Of a stretch of 64,000 nucleotides of DNA, positions 1-8,868 are shown piece after piece (position 1 is the first letter of the stretch; every line of letters begins with the position of its first letter). Source of the stretch: Laspinema palackyanum D2c (GTDB taxonomy: Bacteria > Cyanobacteriota > Cyanobacteriia > Cyanobacteriales > Laspinemataceae). A model generated the notes under the pieces. The model worked only from the letters and a program-made list of their open reading frames with translations. It ran no database searches and was not told the origin of the DNA. The translations under genes were made by a program, and so were the position numbers. The stretch is taken from the NCBI RefSeq assembly GCF_025370875.1, contig NZ_JAMXFD010000007.1:1-64000 (forward strand), given 5' to 3'.

Positions 1-120
1 TCTTTTCAAGCCCCAGGCTAAAAATCCCTGAATGTAAAGCTTTCAGCCCTCATTCTTAACTTTTGTCAGTCAACCAGATATTTTACTCAAGATCGGCTAT
101 GGTATTTCCCGCCTCCAGAA

Positions 121-567
121 ATGATGGCTTGTCTGGTAACTTATGCCAATCAGTATGGTAAACCGACAAACTGGCCCTATTTTTCAATCGATGGAAAGTC
201 GCCGGTTACCGCCGCCCAATGGTCACGAATGCGGGCCAAGTGGAATCATAGTCATGGGGTGACCAATGTTTGGTCAGAACCCGCAGTTCGCGGGGCAGAA
301 CGGCTCAAAAATAAACAAGCTAGGTGCATTCATGCTAATCAAAAGCCACTGCGTTTAATTGAGAGAATTATCTTAGCTTCTAGTGATTCTAATGATGTAG
401 TCTGGGAGCCGTTTGGTGGCTTATGTTCAGCAGCCGTTGCTGCGATGCGGAAAGGGCGTCGCTGTTACAGTGCTGAAATTAATTCCGATTATTATGAACT
501 GGCAAAAAATAGACTAGAACAGGAATATGATATTCGGAGTTCGGCTTTATTTCCTGAGTTGGTTTAA
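121..567 (+). pseudogene. C-terminal fragment of a site-specific DNA methyltransferase
   Basis: The 148-residue frame carries the C-terminal half of a class beta N4-cytosine/N6-adenine DNA methyltransferase: an AdoMet-binding motif I (WEPFGG, about residue 96), preceded by a stretch ending in NQKPLRLIERII and followed by an acidic strand (YSAEIN) and a C-terminal YYELAKNRLEQE helix. In beta-class enzymes the catalytic motif IV ([DNS]PP[YFW]) lies N-terminal to motif I; it is not present here. Reading upstream in frame, methyltransferase-like sequence (LWYFPPPE) continues to about base 100 and the frame closes at a stop at 19-21. I therefore see a gene that has lost its catalytic half, or whose front half lies outside the window in another frame. 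No partner restriction gene is next to it. It is probably not an active enzyme. Confidence 0.6.
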
Positions 568-581
568 GACTGAATCCATTC

Positions 582-600
582 AAAGCTAGATTTTAGCTTT
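582..600. terminator. Hairpin after the methyltransferase remnant
   Basis: Perfect 7-bp arms (aaagcta / tagcttt) around a 5-nt loop lie 15 bp past the methyltransferase stop codon. The right arm ends in TTT but there is no longer T-run, so it is only a weak terminator candidate. A longer inverted repeat follows at 611-676. Confidence 0.35.
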
Positions 601-610
601 AGGAAAGCAG

Positions 611-676
611 GGTTTTGCTGATTTGAACCTTTGTCTTGTTACGATTAAACCCCCGTAAACACAGATCAGCAAAACC
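611..676. repeat. 12-bp inverted repeat between convergent genes
   Basis: ggttttgctgat at 611-622 is repeated in perfect inverse orientation at 665-676, with a 42-nt spacer. It sits in the 130-bp gap between the methyltransferase remnant and the helicase, which point at each other. It could be a bidirectional terminator or the end of a lost mobile element. Confidence 0.5.
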
Positions 677-699
677 GACAATGGCTGCTGCAAGACGCA

Positions 700-3132
700 C
701 TATATATCAGATAACTCCACGACTTCATCGGGGTAAGCTTCCATTAAAGCAGGCAAGACGGGACAGGGTGGGATGTTTTGTAAATTGGCGGGTTTACTCC
801 AGGTAAAGGGGGCTTGTTTGGCTGAAGAAATCCATAACAATCGTTTAGCGCGAGTCATGGCAACATAGAGTAAGCGGTACTCTTCGGCGATTTTTAGGTC
901 TTCGGCTTGTTTCCAGGAATCGGCGATGGAGGGGAACTGGAAGGGTTCGCTGTCCCATTGATTGGGTGCGCTTTGGTGGTGGAGATGGGCGCGAATTTGG
1001 GCGCGGGCGACTTCGGCTAGGGTGTATTCTCCGAGGAATTGGGCGGGTGGGGGAACCCAGAAACTGCCTGGAATCATGTTTTCATGGAGGAAGGGGATGA
1101 AGACATAATCCCAATCGAGTCCTTTGGCTTTGTGCATGGTGACAATGGTGAGTTGTCGCGGGCGAGTATATAGTTTCTCGGCGTTATCTTCTGTATCGAC
1201 GGGTTCAAAGCGTTCTGAGGTGACGATTTCGTTGAGGACGGTGAGAATGCCGCTCATGGAGGGATTTCCGGCGGTTTGTTGGGCCAAGCGATCGCCTAAT
1301 TTATCGGCGGTGGCGAGTTCGGAGGCGTCGTAATGTAAGGCTAAGGCGAGGAAGGAAATCAGTTGATACAAGGGGAGTTCTATGCGGGCGGTGAGCAAGC
1401 TGGCACAGAAGCGTCTGGCTTGCAATACTGCCGGGGGTTGAGGCGGTTCTAATGGACCGGGGTAGAGAAATTGTTCTGGTAAGCTGGTGAGGGCGTTTAA
1501 GTCTTGGGAGGGGATTAAGTTACGATCGACTAAGACGCGCAAAACGGTTTTTAAATAGTCGGGAGAATGGGGGCGATCAAGGAATTGCAGCAATGCCAGC
1601 ATTTCTGCGGGCACTTGAGACCGGCGATCGCTGGCCGATACATCAAATACTTCTATCCCATGTTTGCCTAACTCACATTCAATCCCATACAGTTTGGGAT
1701 TACTCATCACCTCTTGGATAAATCGCCCTTGGCGGTTTTCCCGGACCAAAATCGCTGCCGATCGCTCCTCAGTCGTCTCACTAAATAACTGCACCGCCCT
1801 CCGGGCAATCAGTTCAATCGTGTGATAAATATCCCGAGGTTGATACATCTCCAACCCTCCCCCGGTGTGAGGTGGGTTCGCATCGGGTTGGGGGTCGTCG
1901 CTTTCTACTGTGCGAATATTTTGCAGGCGAAAGGGTAATTTGGCCGAAGGGCGACTGTATTCTACCTCCGGGATGAGTTGATGCTGCTGTGCATAATGAC
2001 GATTCACCCAACTGAGGACAAAGTTGGCCGCATTGATGATAATTCGGGTACTGCGTCCGGCACGATCCATTGTCGCTAGGAGATTCTCGCGATCGCAGGC
2101 TTCACAAAACCGCCGAAAATAAATCGGGTCTGCGGGGGTAAAGGTAGAATTAATCGCTTGATTGGGGTCGCCGACGCGAATTAAATTAGGCGGTGCATCG
2201 GGATTATCGCACTTTCGGGCCAAAATTTCTAACAATTGGGTTTGTAACGGGGACGAATCTTGGGCCTCGTCTTCAAAGACGGCAAAGACTTGTTTTTGCC
2301 AAAGATAACAGGCACTTTGATTTTCCAAAACGCGCAAGGCGGCGAGAATCATGTCATCGTAATCGATAAACAGCCGCGATCGCATCAAAGTCTCGTACTG
2401 TTCATATAATCCAGCGGCGATCGCCAAAATCCCATACGGATCATCGGGAATTTGTCCCTCGGATTCCGCCGAGATTTGCCATAAATCTTGGGGTAATAAT
2501 CCAGAAGATTTGGCTTCGTGAATGGCAGTCTGTGCGAGTTGCGGCAGCACATCGGTTCTTAAGACAGATTGACGGCGCAAGCGTTCCGTTTCCTCTCCAT
2601 CAAATTCAGAACCTTCTATTAAAATTTGATACCGTTTAGGATTTTCTGCAATCCAGCGTTCTACACTTTGGATGATCAGCCGATTACTTTGGTTTGGGGT
2701 GACCAAGGTCATCTGTTCCAGGTCCAAACCCGATAATTCAGGATGGCGGGAAGCGATCGCCAATGCTAATCCATGTAACGTATTGACCGTAAATCCAATT
2801 TGTGGCATCGCCAGTTGTCGCAATGCGCCGCGAATTTTTAATTTCAAATTAGCCGCCGCAGAACGAGTAAACGTAACTACCACCAAATTGTGCTGATAGT
2901 GCAGTTTAAAACGAGCGATCGCTAAGGCGGCAGCATCCGCCATTCCCTTAGATTTTCCGGCACCCGGGACCGCAGAGACTGCCAAAGGACCGCCTCGCCA
3001 ATCCGCCATCTGCTGCTGTCCAGGTCGTAATCCATTGCGAATGCGTTGTTCTGCCTCCTGGCGCTTTTGCGCGAAGGGCGTTAAAGGTTTCGCAACTGCT
3101 ACAGGCAAATTGTGATCGGAATCATTCGACAT
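700..3132 (-). CDS. UvrD/Rep-family (SF1A) DNA helicase
   Basis: Superfamily 1A ATP-dependent 3'-5' DNA helicase of about 810 residues. All core motifs are visible: Walker A (VPGAGKS, about residue 60), motif Ia (TFTRSAA), Walker B/motif II (DEAQD, about 288), motif III (GDPNQAI), motif V (TMHKAKGLDWDYVF, about 670) and motif VI (YRLLYVAMTRAKRLL, about 765). The length is a little greater than typical UvrD/PcrA (~720). I place the start at the ATG at 3132 (MSNDSDHN) rather than at a TTG nine codons upstream; neither has a clear Shine-Dalgarno. It is divergent from the DUF4349 gene. Likely role is repair or replication-fork processing; the exact subfamily (UvrD, PcrA, or a cyanobacterium-specific helicase) cannot be fixed from sequence reading. 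Confidence 0.9.
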   Translation of the reverse strand: MSNDSDHNLPVAVAKPLTPFAQKRQEAEQRIRNGLRPGQQQMADWRGGPLAVSAVPGAGKSKGMADAAALAIARFKLHYQHNLVVVTFTRSAAANLKLKIRGALRQLAMPQIGFTVNTLHGLALAIASRHPELSGLDLEQMTLVTPNQSNRLIIQSVERWIAENPKRYQILIEGSEFDGEETERLRRQSVLRTDVLPQLAQTAIHEAKSSGLLPQDLWQISAESEGQIPDDPYGILAIAAGLYEQYETLMRSRLFIDYDDMILAALRVLENQSACYLWQKQVFAVFEDEAQDSSPLQTQLLEILARKCDNPDAPPNLIRVGDPNQAINSTFTPADPIYFRRFCEACDRENLLATMDRAGRSTRIIINAANFVLSWVNRHYAQQHQLIPEVEYSRPSAKLPFRLQNIRTVESDDPQPDANPPHTGGGLEMYQPRDIYHTIELIARRAVQLFSETTEERSAAILVRENRQGRFIQEVMSNPKLYGIECELGKHGIEVFDVSASDRRSQVPAEMLALLQFLDRPHSPDYLKTVLRVLVDRNLIPSQDLNALTSLPEQFLYPGPLEPPQPPAVLQARRFCASLLTARIELPLYQLISFLALALHYDASELATADKLGDRLAQQTAGNPSMSGILTVLNEIVTSERFEPVDTEDNAEKLYTRPRQLTIVTMHKAKGLDWDYVFIPFLHENMIPGSFWVPPPAQFLGEYTLAEVARAQIRAHLHHQSAPNQWDSEPFQFPSIADSWKQAEDLKIAEEYRLLYVAMTRAKRLLWISSAKQAPFTWSKPANLQNIPPCPVLPALMEAYPDEVVELSDI

Positions 3133-3321
3133 AGTGAGCTTCAACCGGGGACAAGTCAAGAAACGGGGGAGGTCTTTCTGAGTTTATCGTTTTCTGGGAG
3201 CGATCGCCTCCGTTTCAATTTTTGTAGCAGATTCTCCAGTTGCGGAACCGTAAGGTTAGTTTAGGACTAACCCAGTACCAGACCTTGATTTCCCAATTTA
3301 GCTATCCCAGGAGACATTCCG

Positions 3322-4299
3322 ATGAAACTGAACTTGATCTCGTCCCGGACTCATGGCAAACTGGCTCAAACCCCGATTTTGCTGCCGATGTTGATTTTGA
3401 TGGGTGCGATCGCCAGTTGTGGTGCCGTTCCCACTTCAAAAGACATGATGAACGAGTCCCTCGTCGCCCAGCAAGGCATGGTCCCCGCATCGGCACCGAT
3501 GCCGCCATCGGATGCGGTTGCCAATGAAATGGGACGTGCTCAGGGGATGGTGGCGGACGTTGCACAAGGGTCAGGCGAGATTCCCCAAGCGGCACCGCAA
3601 TTGATTAAAACTGCCTCCATGACGATGGAAGTGGAGGCGATCGAGGAGCAAATTGCAGCGGTTAATCAGATTATTAAGCAAAAACAAGGGGATTTGTTAC
3701 AGTTTGAAGACAATAAACCGCGATCGCAAAATACCCGCCATGTGGTTTCGATGCAGTTGCGCGTCCCTCAGCAACAGTTAGAAAATACCATTAATGCGAT
3801 CGCCCAACTCGGCACCGTCATCAATCGTTCCATTACTGCCGAAGATGTTTCCGCCCAACTAATTGATAACGATGCGCGGTTAAAGAATCTCCGCAAACAA
3901 GAAGAAATGGTCTTAAAAATCATGGAACGGTCCGGTTCCGTGGGAGATGTTCTCAATGCCGCCCGAGAACTCGGCACCATTCGTGAACAAATTGAACGGA
4001 TCGATGCAGTCCAGGCCAATTTGCGGACCCAAGTCGCCTATTCCACCCTTTATTTAAACCTAGAGTCCCCAGTTTCAGCCGCAGAACTCCCCCAAAAATC
4101 TGTGGGGAAAGAACTCCAAAAAACCTGGGGGAATGCCACGGAAGCCCTAGGGGATGTCACCGTTGGACTGCTGAAAATTACCCTGTATTTGCTGGCATTT
4201 AGTCCATTTATGCTGTTAGTAGCTGGAGGAGCATTTTTAGGGTATAACAGAATAAAGCCATCTAAACCAGACGAGTCCAGCATTAATCATAATAGCTAG
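3322..4299 (+). CDS. DUF4349 domain lipoprotein
   Basis: A 325-residue envelope protein. Residues 1-35 look like a lipoprotein signal: a basic start, a hydrophobic run (ILLPMLILMGAIA) and a lipobox IASC, so the mature protein would be lipidated at Cys34-35. The middle carries the DUF4349 pattern: SMTMEVEAIEEQIAAVNQII, a beta-strand segment (HVVSMQLRVPQQQLENTINAIAQLG) and a long charged coiled coil (about residues 175-235). A C-terminal membrane segment (about 285-312, ITLYLLAFSPFMLLVAGG) follows, so the protein may be tethered at both ends. AGGAG at 3309-3313 lies 8 nt before the ATG and supports this start. DUF4349 proteins have no established biochemical function; an envelope role is inference. 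Confidence 0.85.
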   Translation: MKLNLISSRTHGKLAQTPILLPMLILMGAIASCGAVPTSKDMMNESLVAQQGMVPASAPMPPSDAVANEMGRAQGMVADVAQGSGEIPQAAPQLIKTASMTMEVEAIEEQIAAVNQIIKQKQGDLLQFEDNKPRSQNTRHVVSMQLRVPQQQLENTINAIAQLGTVINRSITAEDVSAQLIDNDARLKNLRKQEEMVLKIMERSGSVGDVLNAARELGTIREQIERIDAVQANLRTQVAYSTLYLNLESPVSAAELPQKSVGKELQKTWGNATEALGDVTVGLLKITLYLLAFSPFMLLVAGGAFLGYNRIKPSKPDESSINHNS

Positions 4300-4430
4300 A
4301 GGTAGAGAGGCGAAAAGTCGGTGCGATCGCTGCACTGACCGCCTATCTTCCTATCCCAGTCGGGGAGAGGCATAAGCCCGATTTGCTATGGCTTTAAAAC
4401 ACAGCCGATAAGAAAGATAGGCCAAAACTC

Positions 4431-5783
4431 ATGCACCAACCTGGAGATATCATCAAAGACCGCTATCGGATTCTTAACCTTCTAGGAGAAGGAGGAATTG
4501 CCACGACTTATGCTGCCGAGGACTTAACTCTCGCCCAACAAGTCGCGATTAAAGTCTTATCCCTGCGGCAGTTGAAAGATTGGAAAGCCCTAGAACTGTT
4601 TGAACGGGAAGGCAAGGTTTTAGCTCAACTGAACCATCCGGCAATTCCTGACTATTTGGATTATTTTCAATTGGATCAAGAGGCCGATCGCCGCTTTTAC
4701 ATCGTCCAAGAAATTGCCCCGGGTCAATCCTTGCAAGACTGGGTAGCAAGCGGATGGCGTCCCACTGAATTGGAGGTGAGAGAGATAGCCAAACAACTCT
4801 TAGATATTCTGGTGTATTTGCATCAACTGACCCCTCCCGTTGTCCATCGCGATATTAAACCGCAAAATATTATTCGTCAGTCCGATGGCAAGGTATTTTT
4901 AGTGGATTTTGGGGCCGTTCAAGATACCTATCGTCATACCATCACCAGCGGCAGTACCATTGTGGGAACTTATGGCTATATGGCCCCGGAACAGTTTCGC
5001 GGCCAAGCTAAACCGGCGACGGATTTATATGGATTGGGTGCAACCTTGTTGTTTTTATTAACCCATAAAGACCCGGCAGATTTCCCAGAAAAACGGATGA
5101 AAATCAATTTTCGTCCTTATGTCAACCTCACTCCAGAGTTTGCCGATTGGTTGGAAACGATGTTAGAACCTATCATTGAAGATAGATTCAAATCTGCTGC
5201 TGAAGCTTTAGGGGTTTTGGAGGCCAAACGAGAACGAATTGTGCCGCGATCGGCCCGTAATCTTCAACCTATAGGCAGTCGCATTGTTCTGGAAAAAACT
5301 CCCACGCAACTCAAGGTAAAAGTCCCCCCATACCCATTTAACATTAGTAATATATTTATCTTAATATTTACAATGCTTTGGATCAGTGCTTTAATGCCTC
5401 TAACTCTTGGAGCCCTTGCTGGGGGGGTCTGGATTGTCCTCTTTTTTCTTGTACCTTTTTGGGGCGCAGGTATATTATTACTAGGCAGTAGCCTGTGGAG
5501 GATGTTGGGGTCTATCACCCTAACTTTTTATCGACATAAATTTAAAATGTCTTGGTGCTTTTTGGATATCATAAAAACAATTGAGGGAGAAATAAATGAT
5601 ATTTGCCGGGTAGAAGTAAGACCCTCACGTCCCAGTGATAACGAAAGTAAAACTATAATTTGTGCCTTACAAGTGGGGGTAAAGAGTTACTATTTTGGAT
5701 TGGGACTGACCTTGATAGAACAAGAGTGGCTCGTCACAGAAATCGCTGACTTTATCGGAAAACCTAAATTAATCGTCCGCTAA
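4431..5783 (+). CDS. Serine/threonine protein kinase with C-terminal membrane region
   Basis: Hanks-type (PknB-like) kinase of 450 residues. The catalytic domain covers about residues 10-265: glycine loop GEGGIATTY (19-27), ATP-binding Lys41 (VAIK), catalytic loop HRDIKPQN with Asp141, Mg-binding Asp159 in DFGAV, and the activation-loop end TYGYMAPEQ. All key residues are present, so it should be active. After a short linker two hydrophobic segments (about 303-350) form a hairpin in the membrane, and a roughly 80-residue tail (380-450) of beta-rich appearance follows with no recognised domain. This kinase-TM-tail architecture is common in filamentous cyanobacteria. It stands between the DUF4349 and glycosyltransferase genes on the same strand with gaps of about 130 and 50 bp; the substrate is unknown. 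Confidence 0.92.
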   Translation: MHQPGDIIKDRYRILNLLGEGGIATTYAAEDLTLAQQVAIKVLSLRQLKDWKALELFEREGKVLAQLNHPAIPDYLDYFQLDQEADRRFYIVQEIAPGQSLQDWVASGWRPTELEVREIAKQLLDILVYLHQLTPPVVHRDIKPQNIIRQSDGKVFLVDFGAVQDTYRHTITSGSTIVGTYGYMAPEQFRGQAKPATDLYGLGATLLFLLTHKDPADFPEKRMKINFRPYVNLTPEFADWLETMLEPIIEDRFKSAAEALGVLEAKRERIVPRSARNLQPIGSRIVLEKTPTQLKVKVPPYPFNISNIFILIFTMLWISALMPLTLGALAGGVWIVLFFLVPFWGAGILLLGSSLWRMLGSITLTFYRHKFKMSWCFLDIIKTIEGEINDICRVEVRPSRPSDNESKTIICALQVGVKSYYFGLGLTLIEQEWLVTEIADFIGKPKLIVR

Positions 5784-5831
5784 GACTTAAAATAGGTTGC
5801 AGAACTGGATTAATCTAAAACTGGCTTACAA

Positions 5832-7658
5832 ATGTACAGGTATCGCCCTTATTTAAGTTTAGCGGGTATCCTGATTCTGGGTACTGTCCTGCGCTTTGCC
5901 CAATTAGAGGCCAAACCCGTCTGGTTAGATGAAATTCTCACCGGGTTATTTAGTTTGGGGCATAGTTATGAAAATATCCCCTTAGATGCAGTTTTTCCCT
6001 TAGCACAATTTGCCGATATTTTTACCTTAAATTCAACGGCCAGTTGTCAGAAAATTGCCGAAATGGTGGCAACAGAATCCACTCATCCCCCGCTATTTTT
6101 TTGCTTAACCCATGAGTGGTTGAGTACGGTTCAGGGGTCCTGGGTGTGGCAGGCCCGATCGCTCTGTGCCCTGTTTGGCGTGGGTGCGATCGCTGCGATG
6201 TATGGGTTAAATCGCATCGCCTTTTCTCGGCAAGCTGGGGTCATGGGTGCGGCAGTAATGGCAGTCTCTCCCTTTGCCGTTTATCTCTCCCAAGAGGCAC
6301 GCCATTATACCCTGCCGATGCTGTTAGTTATTTTATCCCTGATGGGATTGATTCAAATTCAAAAAGATTTACATCATCGGGGAAAAATTCGCCCTTGGGT
6401 GGGAATCAGTTGGGTAATTTTTAATACATTAGGACTCTATACCCACTATTTTTTCCTGTTAGCTTGGGTCGCCGAATTATTGACGATTTTGGCGTTAAGT
6501 TTGGGGAAATACCTGCATCCTGTAAGCCTGGGACTACAGCAACAAAGCTCCCCTGCACCGGCTAAAGAGATGGTAACTTGGCTGAATTTGGGGGGGTATA
6601 GTTTGCTGCCCTTGTTATTGTATCTCCCTTGGTTACCCACTCTGCACAACCATTTCAGCCGTCCCGAAACCGATTGGTTTAAACCCTTTGAACCGTCATG
6701 GGTGGATAGTATAACGCCGATTTTTCAAACCTTAGCCGGTTGGTTAGTGATGGTTGTGGCATTCCCGGTGGAAAATCAACCCCTTTGGATAGTTATTCCT
6801 TCGGCGATTTTGATGCTGTTATGGTCCGGCTATTTTTTATTATCTATCACTCCTCGAATTAAAGCCCTTTTTACCAGCCCAAATACCCGGTTATCGGGTC
6901 TAACTTTATTATTTTTTACGGGGTTTGTTTTATTAGAATATTTGACAATTGTTTATGGGGTCGGCAAAGATATTACGTCCGCTGTGCGCTACCACTTTAT
7001 CTATTATCCGGGGATTTGTGCATTATTAGGCGCGAGTTTGATGATGAATCCCGTGGGGAGAGAAGAAACCAACCCGTCTGCGCCGGTTCTCTCAAATCCG
7101 CTTGCCAAAAGTCGATTTCCTATCTTAGCTCGCGCAGGCGGGCTAAGTCCGGATAGCCCCACCCTGAAGGATGCGGCTTCGTATTTAATTCCTGGTTTTC
7201 TAATTGTGGGGCTGATCAGTAGTGTTTTTGTGGTGTCAAATTGGGTATTTCAAAAGTCTTATGATCCGGCAGGGGTGGCGCAGCAACTCAATTTAGAACC
7301 GACTGTCCCGTTGGTGGTGGTGGTGGGATATGAGAATATGCAAGAGGTGGCTTTGGGCTTGAGTTTTGCCCTAGAATTGGATAAAATACGGCCCGGGAAT
7401 TTACCCGAGACGGGTTGGGCATTTATGACCCGATCGCCCAGTTATCAGTCCGTCTGGGAAAATCTCGGTTCTGTTTCGGGATTACCGCCTTCTGCTGTTA
7501 ATTTATGGATCGTCGCCCCGGGTTTGCGTCAGCGAGAATATCCGCCTCAATTGGGGTTAGGCGATCGCCTCTGTAATCTCGACCCTAATCACTATTATCG
7601 ATTAGGAATTCCCTATCAACTTTATCGGTGTGCGGGAGCGGAAAATGAGCCCGCGTAG
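5832..7658 (+). CDS. GT39/ArnT-like membrane glycosyltransferase
   Basis: A 608-residue polytopic protein of the GT-C fold (dolichyl-/polyprenyl-phosphate-sugar-dependent glycosyltransferases). The first TM helix is followed by the WLDE acidic motif (about residue 33-36), the first periplasmic loop that carries the catalytic Asp in this fold, and by the THPPLFF motif (about 84-90). Around ten further hydrophobic segments follow, and a soluble C-terminal region from about residue 480. Residues about 432-450 (ARAGGLSPDSPTLKDAAS) are encoded by a copy of a dispersed intergenic repeat that occurs again right at the 3' end of the gene (see the repeat entries), so this loop looks like an in-frame insertion. 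The likely role is transfer of a lipid-linked sugar to an envelope acceptor; the substrate is unknown. Confidence 0.82.
   Translation: MYRYRPYLSLAGILILGTVLRFAQLEAKPVWLDEILTGLFSLGHSYENIPLDAVFPLAQFADIFTLNSTASCQKIAEMVATESTHPPLFFCLTHEWLSTVQGSWVWQARSLCALFGVGAIAAMYGLNRIAFSRQAGVMGAAVMAVSPFAVYLSQEARHYTLPMLLVILSLMGLIQIQKDLHHRGKIRPWVGISWVIFNTLGLYTHYFFLLAWVAELLTILALSLGKYLHPVSLGLQQQSSPAPAKEMVTWLNLGGYSLLPLLLYLPWLPTLHNHFSRPETDWFKPFEPSWVDSITPIFQTLAGWLVMVVAFPVENQPLWIVIPSAILMLLWSGYFLLSITPRIKALFTSPNTRLSGLTLLFFTGFVLLEYLTIVYGVGKDITSAVRYHFIYYPGICALLGASLMMNPVGREETNPSAPVLSNPLAKSRFPILARAGGLSPDSPTLKDAASYLIPGFLIVGLISSVFVVSNWVFQKSYDPAGVAQQLNLEPTVPLVVVVGYENMQEVALGLSFALELDKIRPGNLPETGWAFMTRSPSYQSVWENLGSVSGLPPSAVNLWIVAPGLRQREYPPQLGLGDRLCNLDPNHYYRLGIPYQLYRCAGAENEPA
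7127..7180 (+). repeat. Dispersed repeat copy inside the GT39-like gene
   Basis: This segment shares agc(c/t)cgcg(c/t)aggcgggct at its left end, then atagccccaccct and a g(t/c)gc(a/g)ggctt end with the sequence at 7648-7699. Here it is read in frame and adds roughly 18-19 residues to a loop of the membrane protein. Confidence 0.6.
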
Positions 7659-7670
7659 GCGGGCTTTGTT
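7648..7670 (+). terminator. Terminator straddling the GT39-like stop codon
   Basis: Arms agcccgc (7648-7654) and gcgggct (7659-7665) enclose a 4-nt loop that holds the TAG stop codon (7656-7658); TTGTT follows. It is the left part of a dispersed repeat (7648-7699) whose other copy lies inside the gene. The opposite-strand raf1 ends at 7702, so it may work in both directions. Confidence 0.6.
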
Positions 7671-7701
7671 GCTATAGCCCCACCCTTTAGAGTGCAGGCT
7701 T

Positions 7702-8796
7702 TTACTCATCCATTTGCCACATTTCCTTGGTGAAATCTTCATCAAAAAATTTCTTAGGACGTAGCACTAACAAGACTTGTCCGAGAATTTTAATCTCTGG
7801 TTCTTGTTCAAACCACTGCATTTTTAGTTTCCCATTTTCTTCCCATAAAAAATACCCATTCGGGTCCCATTGGCGGGCAGCGCGATCGACTAAGACGAGG
7901 ACTTCTTCCGCTTTTCCGGGTAGGCTAATCGGTAAATCGTCGCTATGCCAGAGAATCGTCACCGGGTCTTCAGCGCGTAAGAGAACTTGCCAACTGGGGA
8001 CGGGAACCCAGGCGGCATTTCCCGAGGATTTGACGATGCCAAAAGGTTCTTCGGGCTCAATTAGGGGAACTGCTTGTAAATCTTCCACGGTGAGGGGCAT
8101 TCTGCCCACAACAGGGAGGATTTTAGGGAGTTCTTCAGCGGATTCTAAACGGTAAACTGATAAGGTGGGCGCAGATCGAGTCGAGGTAACGGTAAAATCT
8201 GTCAGCAGTTGTTCAACTTGTTTCCGGGCGCTAACTGTATGGGCGAAGGATAATCCTCGGGCAATTAAGCGCGATCGCTCTTGTAAATCGGATTTTTGAC
8301 GGGCAAGTTTCCAACATTGATAGGCGACGGCATCCCCGGGATGGGTGGAAAAAGCTTCCGGTATTTTGGCGAGTCGGGATAAATCTTTCATCGCTTTGAC
8401 AAGTTCATGAGTCTCGTCCACATCCAAGTTTTTACTGACAATGAAGTCAGCCGCTTTAGCCCGTTCTTCTTGACTGAGGATGCGGAGTTCATACAGAATA
8501 TCACTCCCTTTGCGGTTAAAATGCGCCTGGGTATCTTCGGAGACTCCAACAGCGATGATGGAATTATAAACTTGATAACCGACCACAATTTGATTCTGTT
8601 GAATCTGCTCAAAGCCGGTCTCTTCAAAAATTTGCTGAGTATTATAACCCGCTTTTTGCAAGCGTTGGCAGGCCGTTCCCCAGCCGACCCAGTTTCCTTC
8701 TTTGCGACGCAGTAATCGGATTAAATCTTCGGATTCTTGGGGGGATAAAGCCGGTTCGGCATTGGGCTTGGACATTTCAGGCGAGCTATCTGTCAT
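7702..8796 (-). CDS. raf1: RuBisCO accumulation factor 1
   Basis: A 364-residue assembly chaperone that binds RbcL dimers after chaperonin folding and holds the RbcL octamer core until RbcS displaces it. The family hallmarks are visible: an N-terminal helical domain (LLRRKEGNWVGWGTACQRLQKAGYNTQQIFEETGF, residues about 25-65), continuing helices (VAYQCWKLARQKSDLQERSRLIARGL), a flexible linker, and a C-terminal beta-rich dimerisation domain starting near YRLESAEELPKILPVVGRMP (about residue 215). The length matches cyanobacterial and plant Raf1 (~360). It converges on the glycosyltransferase gene and lies 70 bp downstream of murQ on the same strand. No rubisco genes are in the window, which is usual for raf1. 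Confidence 0.95.
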   Translation of the reverse strand: MTDSSPEMSKPNAEPALSPQESEDLIRLLRRKEGNWVGWGTACQRLQKAGYNTQQIFEETGFEQIQQNQIVVGYQVYNSIIAVGVSEDTQAHFNRKGSDILYELRILSQEERAKAADFIVSKNLDVDETHELVKAMKDLSRLAKIPEAFSTHPGDAVAYQCWKLARQKSDLQERSRLIARGLSFAHTVSARKQVEQLLTDFTVTSTRSAPTLSVYRLESAEELPKILPVVGRMPLTVEDLQAVPLIEPEEPFGIVKSSGNAAWVPVPSWQVLLRAEDPVTILWHSDDLPISLPGKAEEVLVLVDRAARQWDPNGYFLWEENGKLKMQWFEQEPEIKILGQVLLVLRPKKFFDEDFTKEMWQMDE

Positions 8797-8868
8797 GAGT
8801 TCTCAATTAATAATTCAGATTCAAGGTGAGCAGTTTTGAGGAGCGTGAGGGTTAAAGATTGGAGGGGA

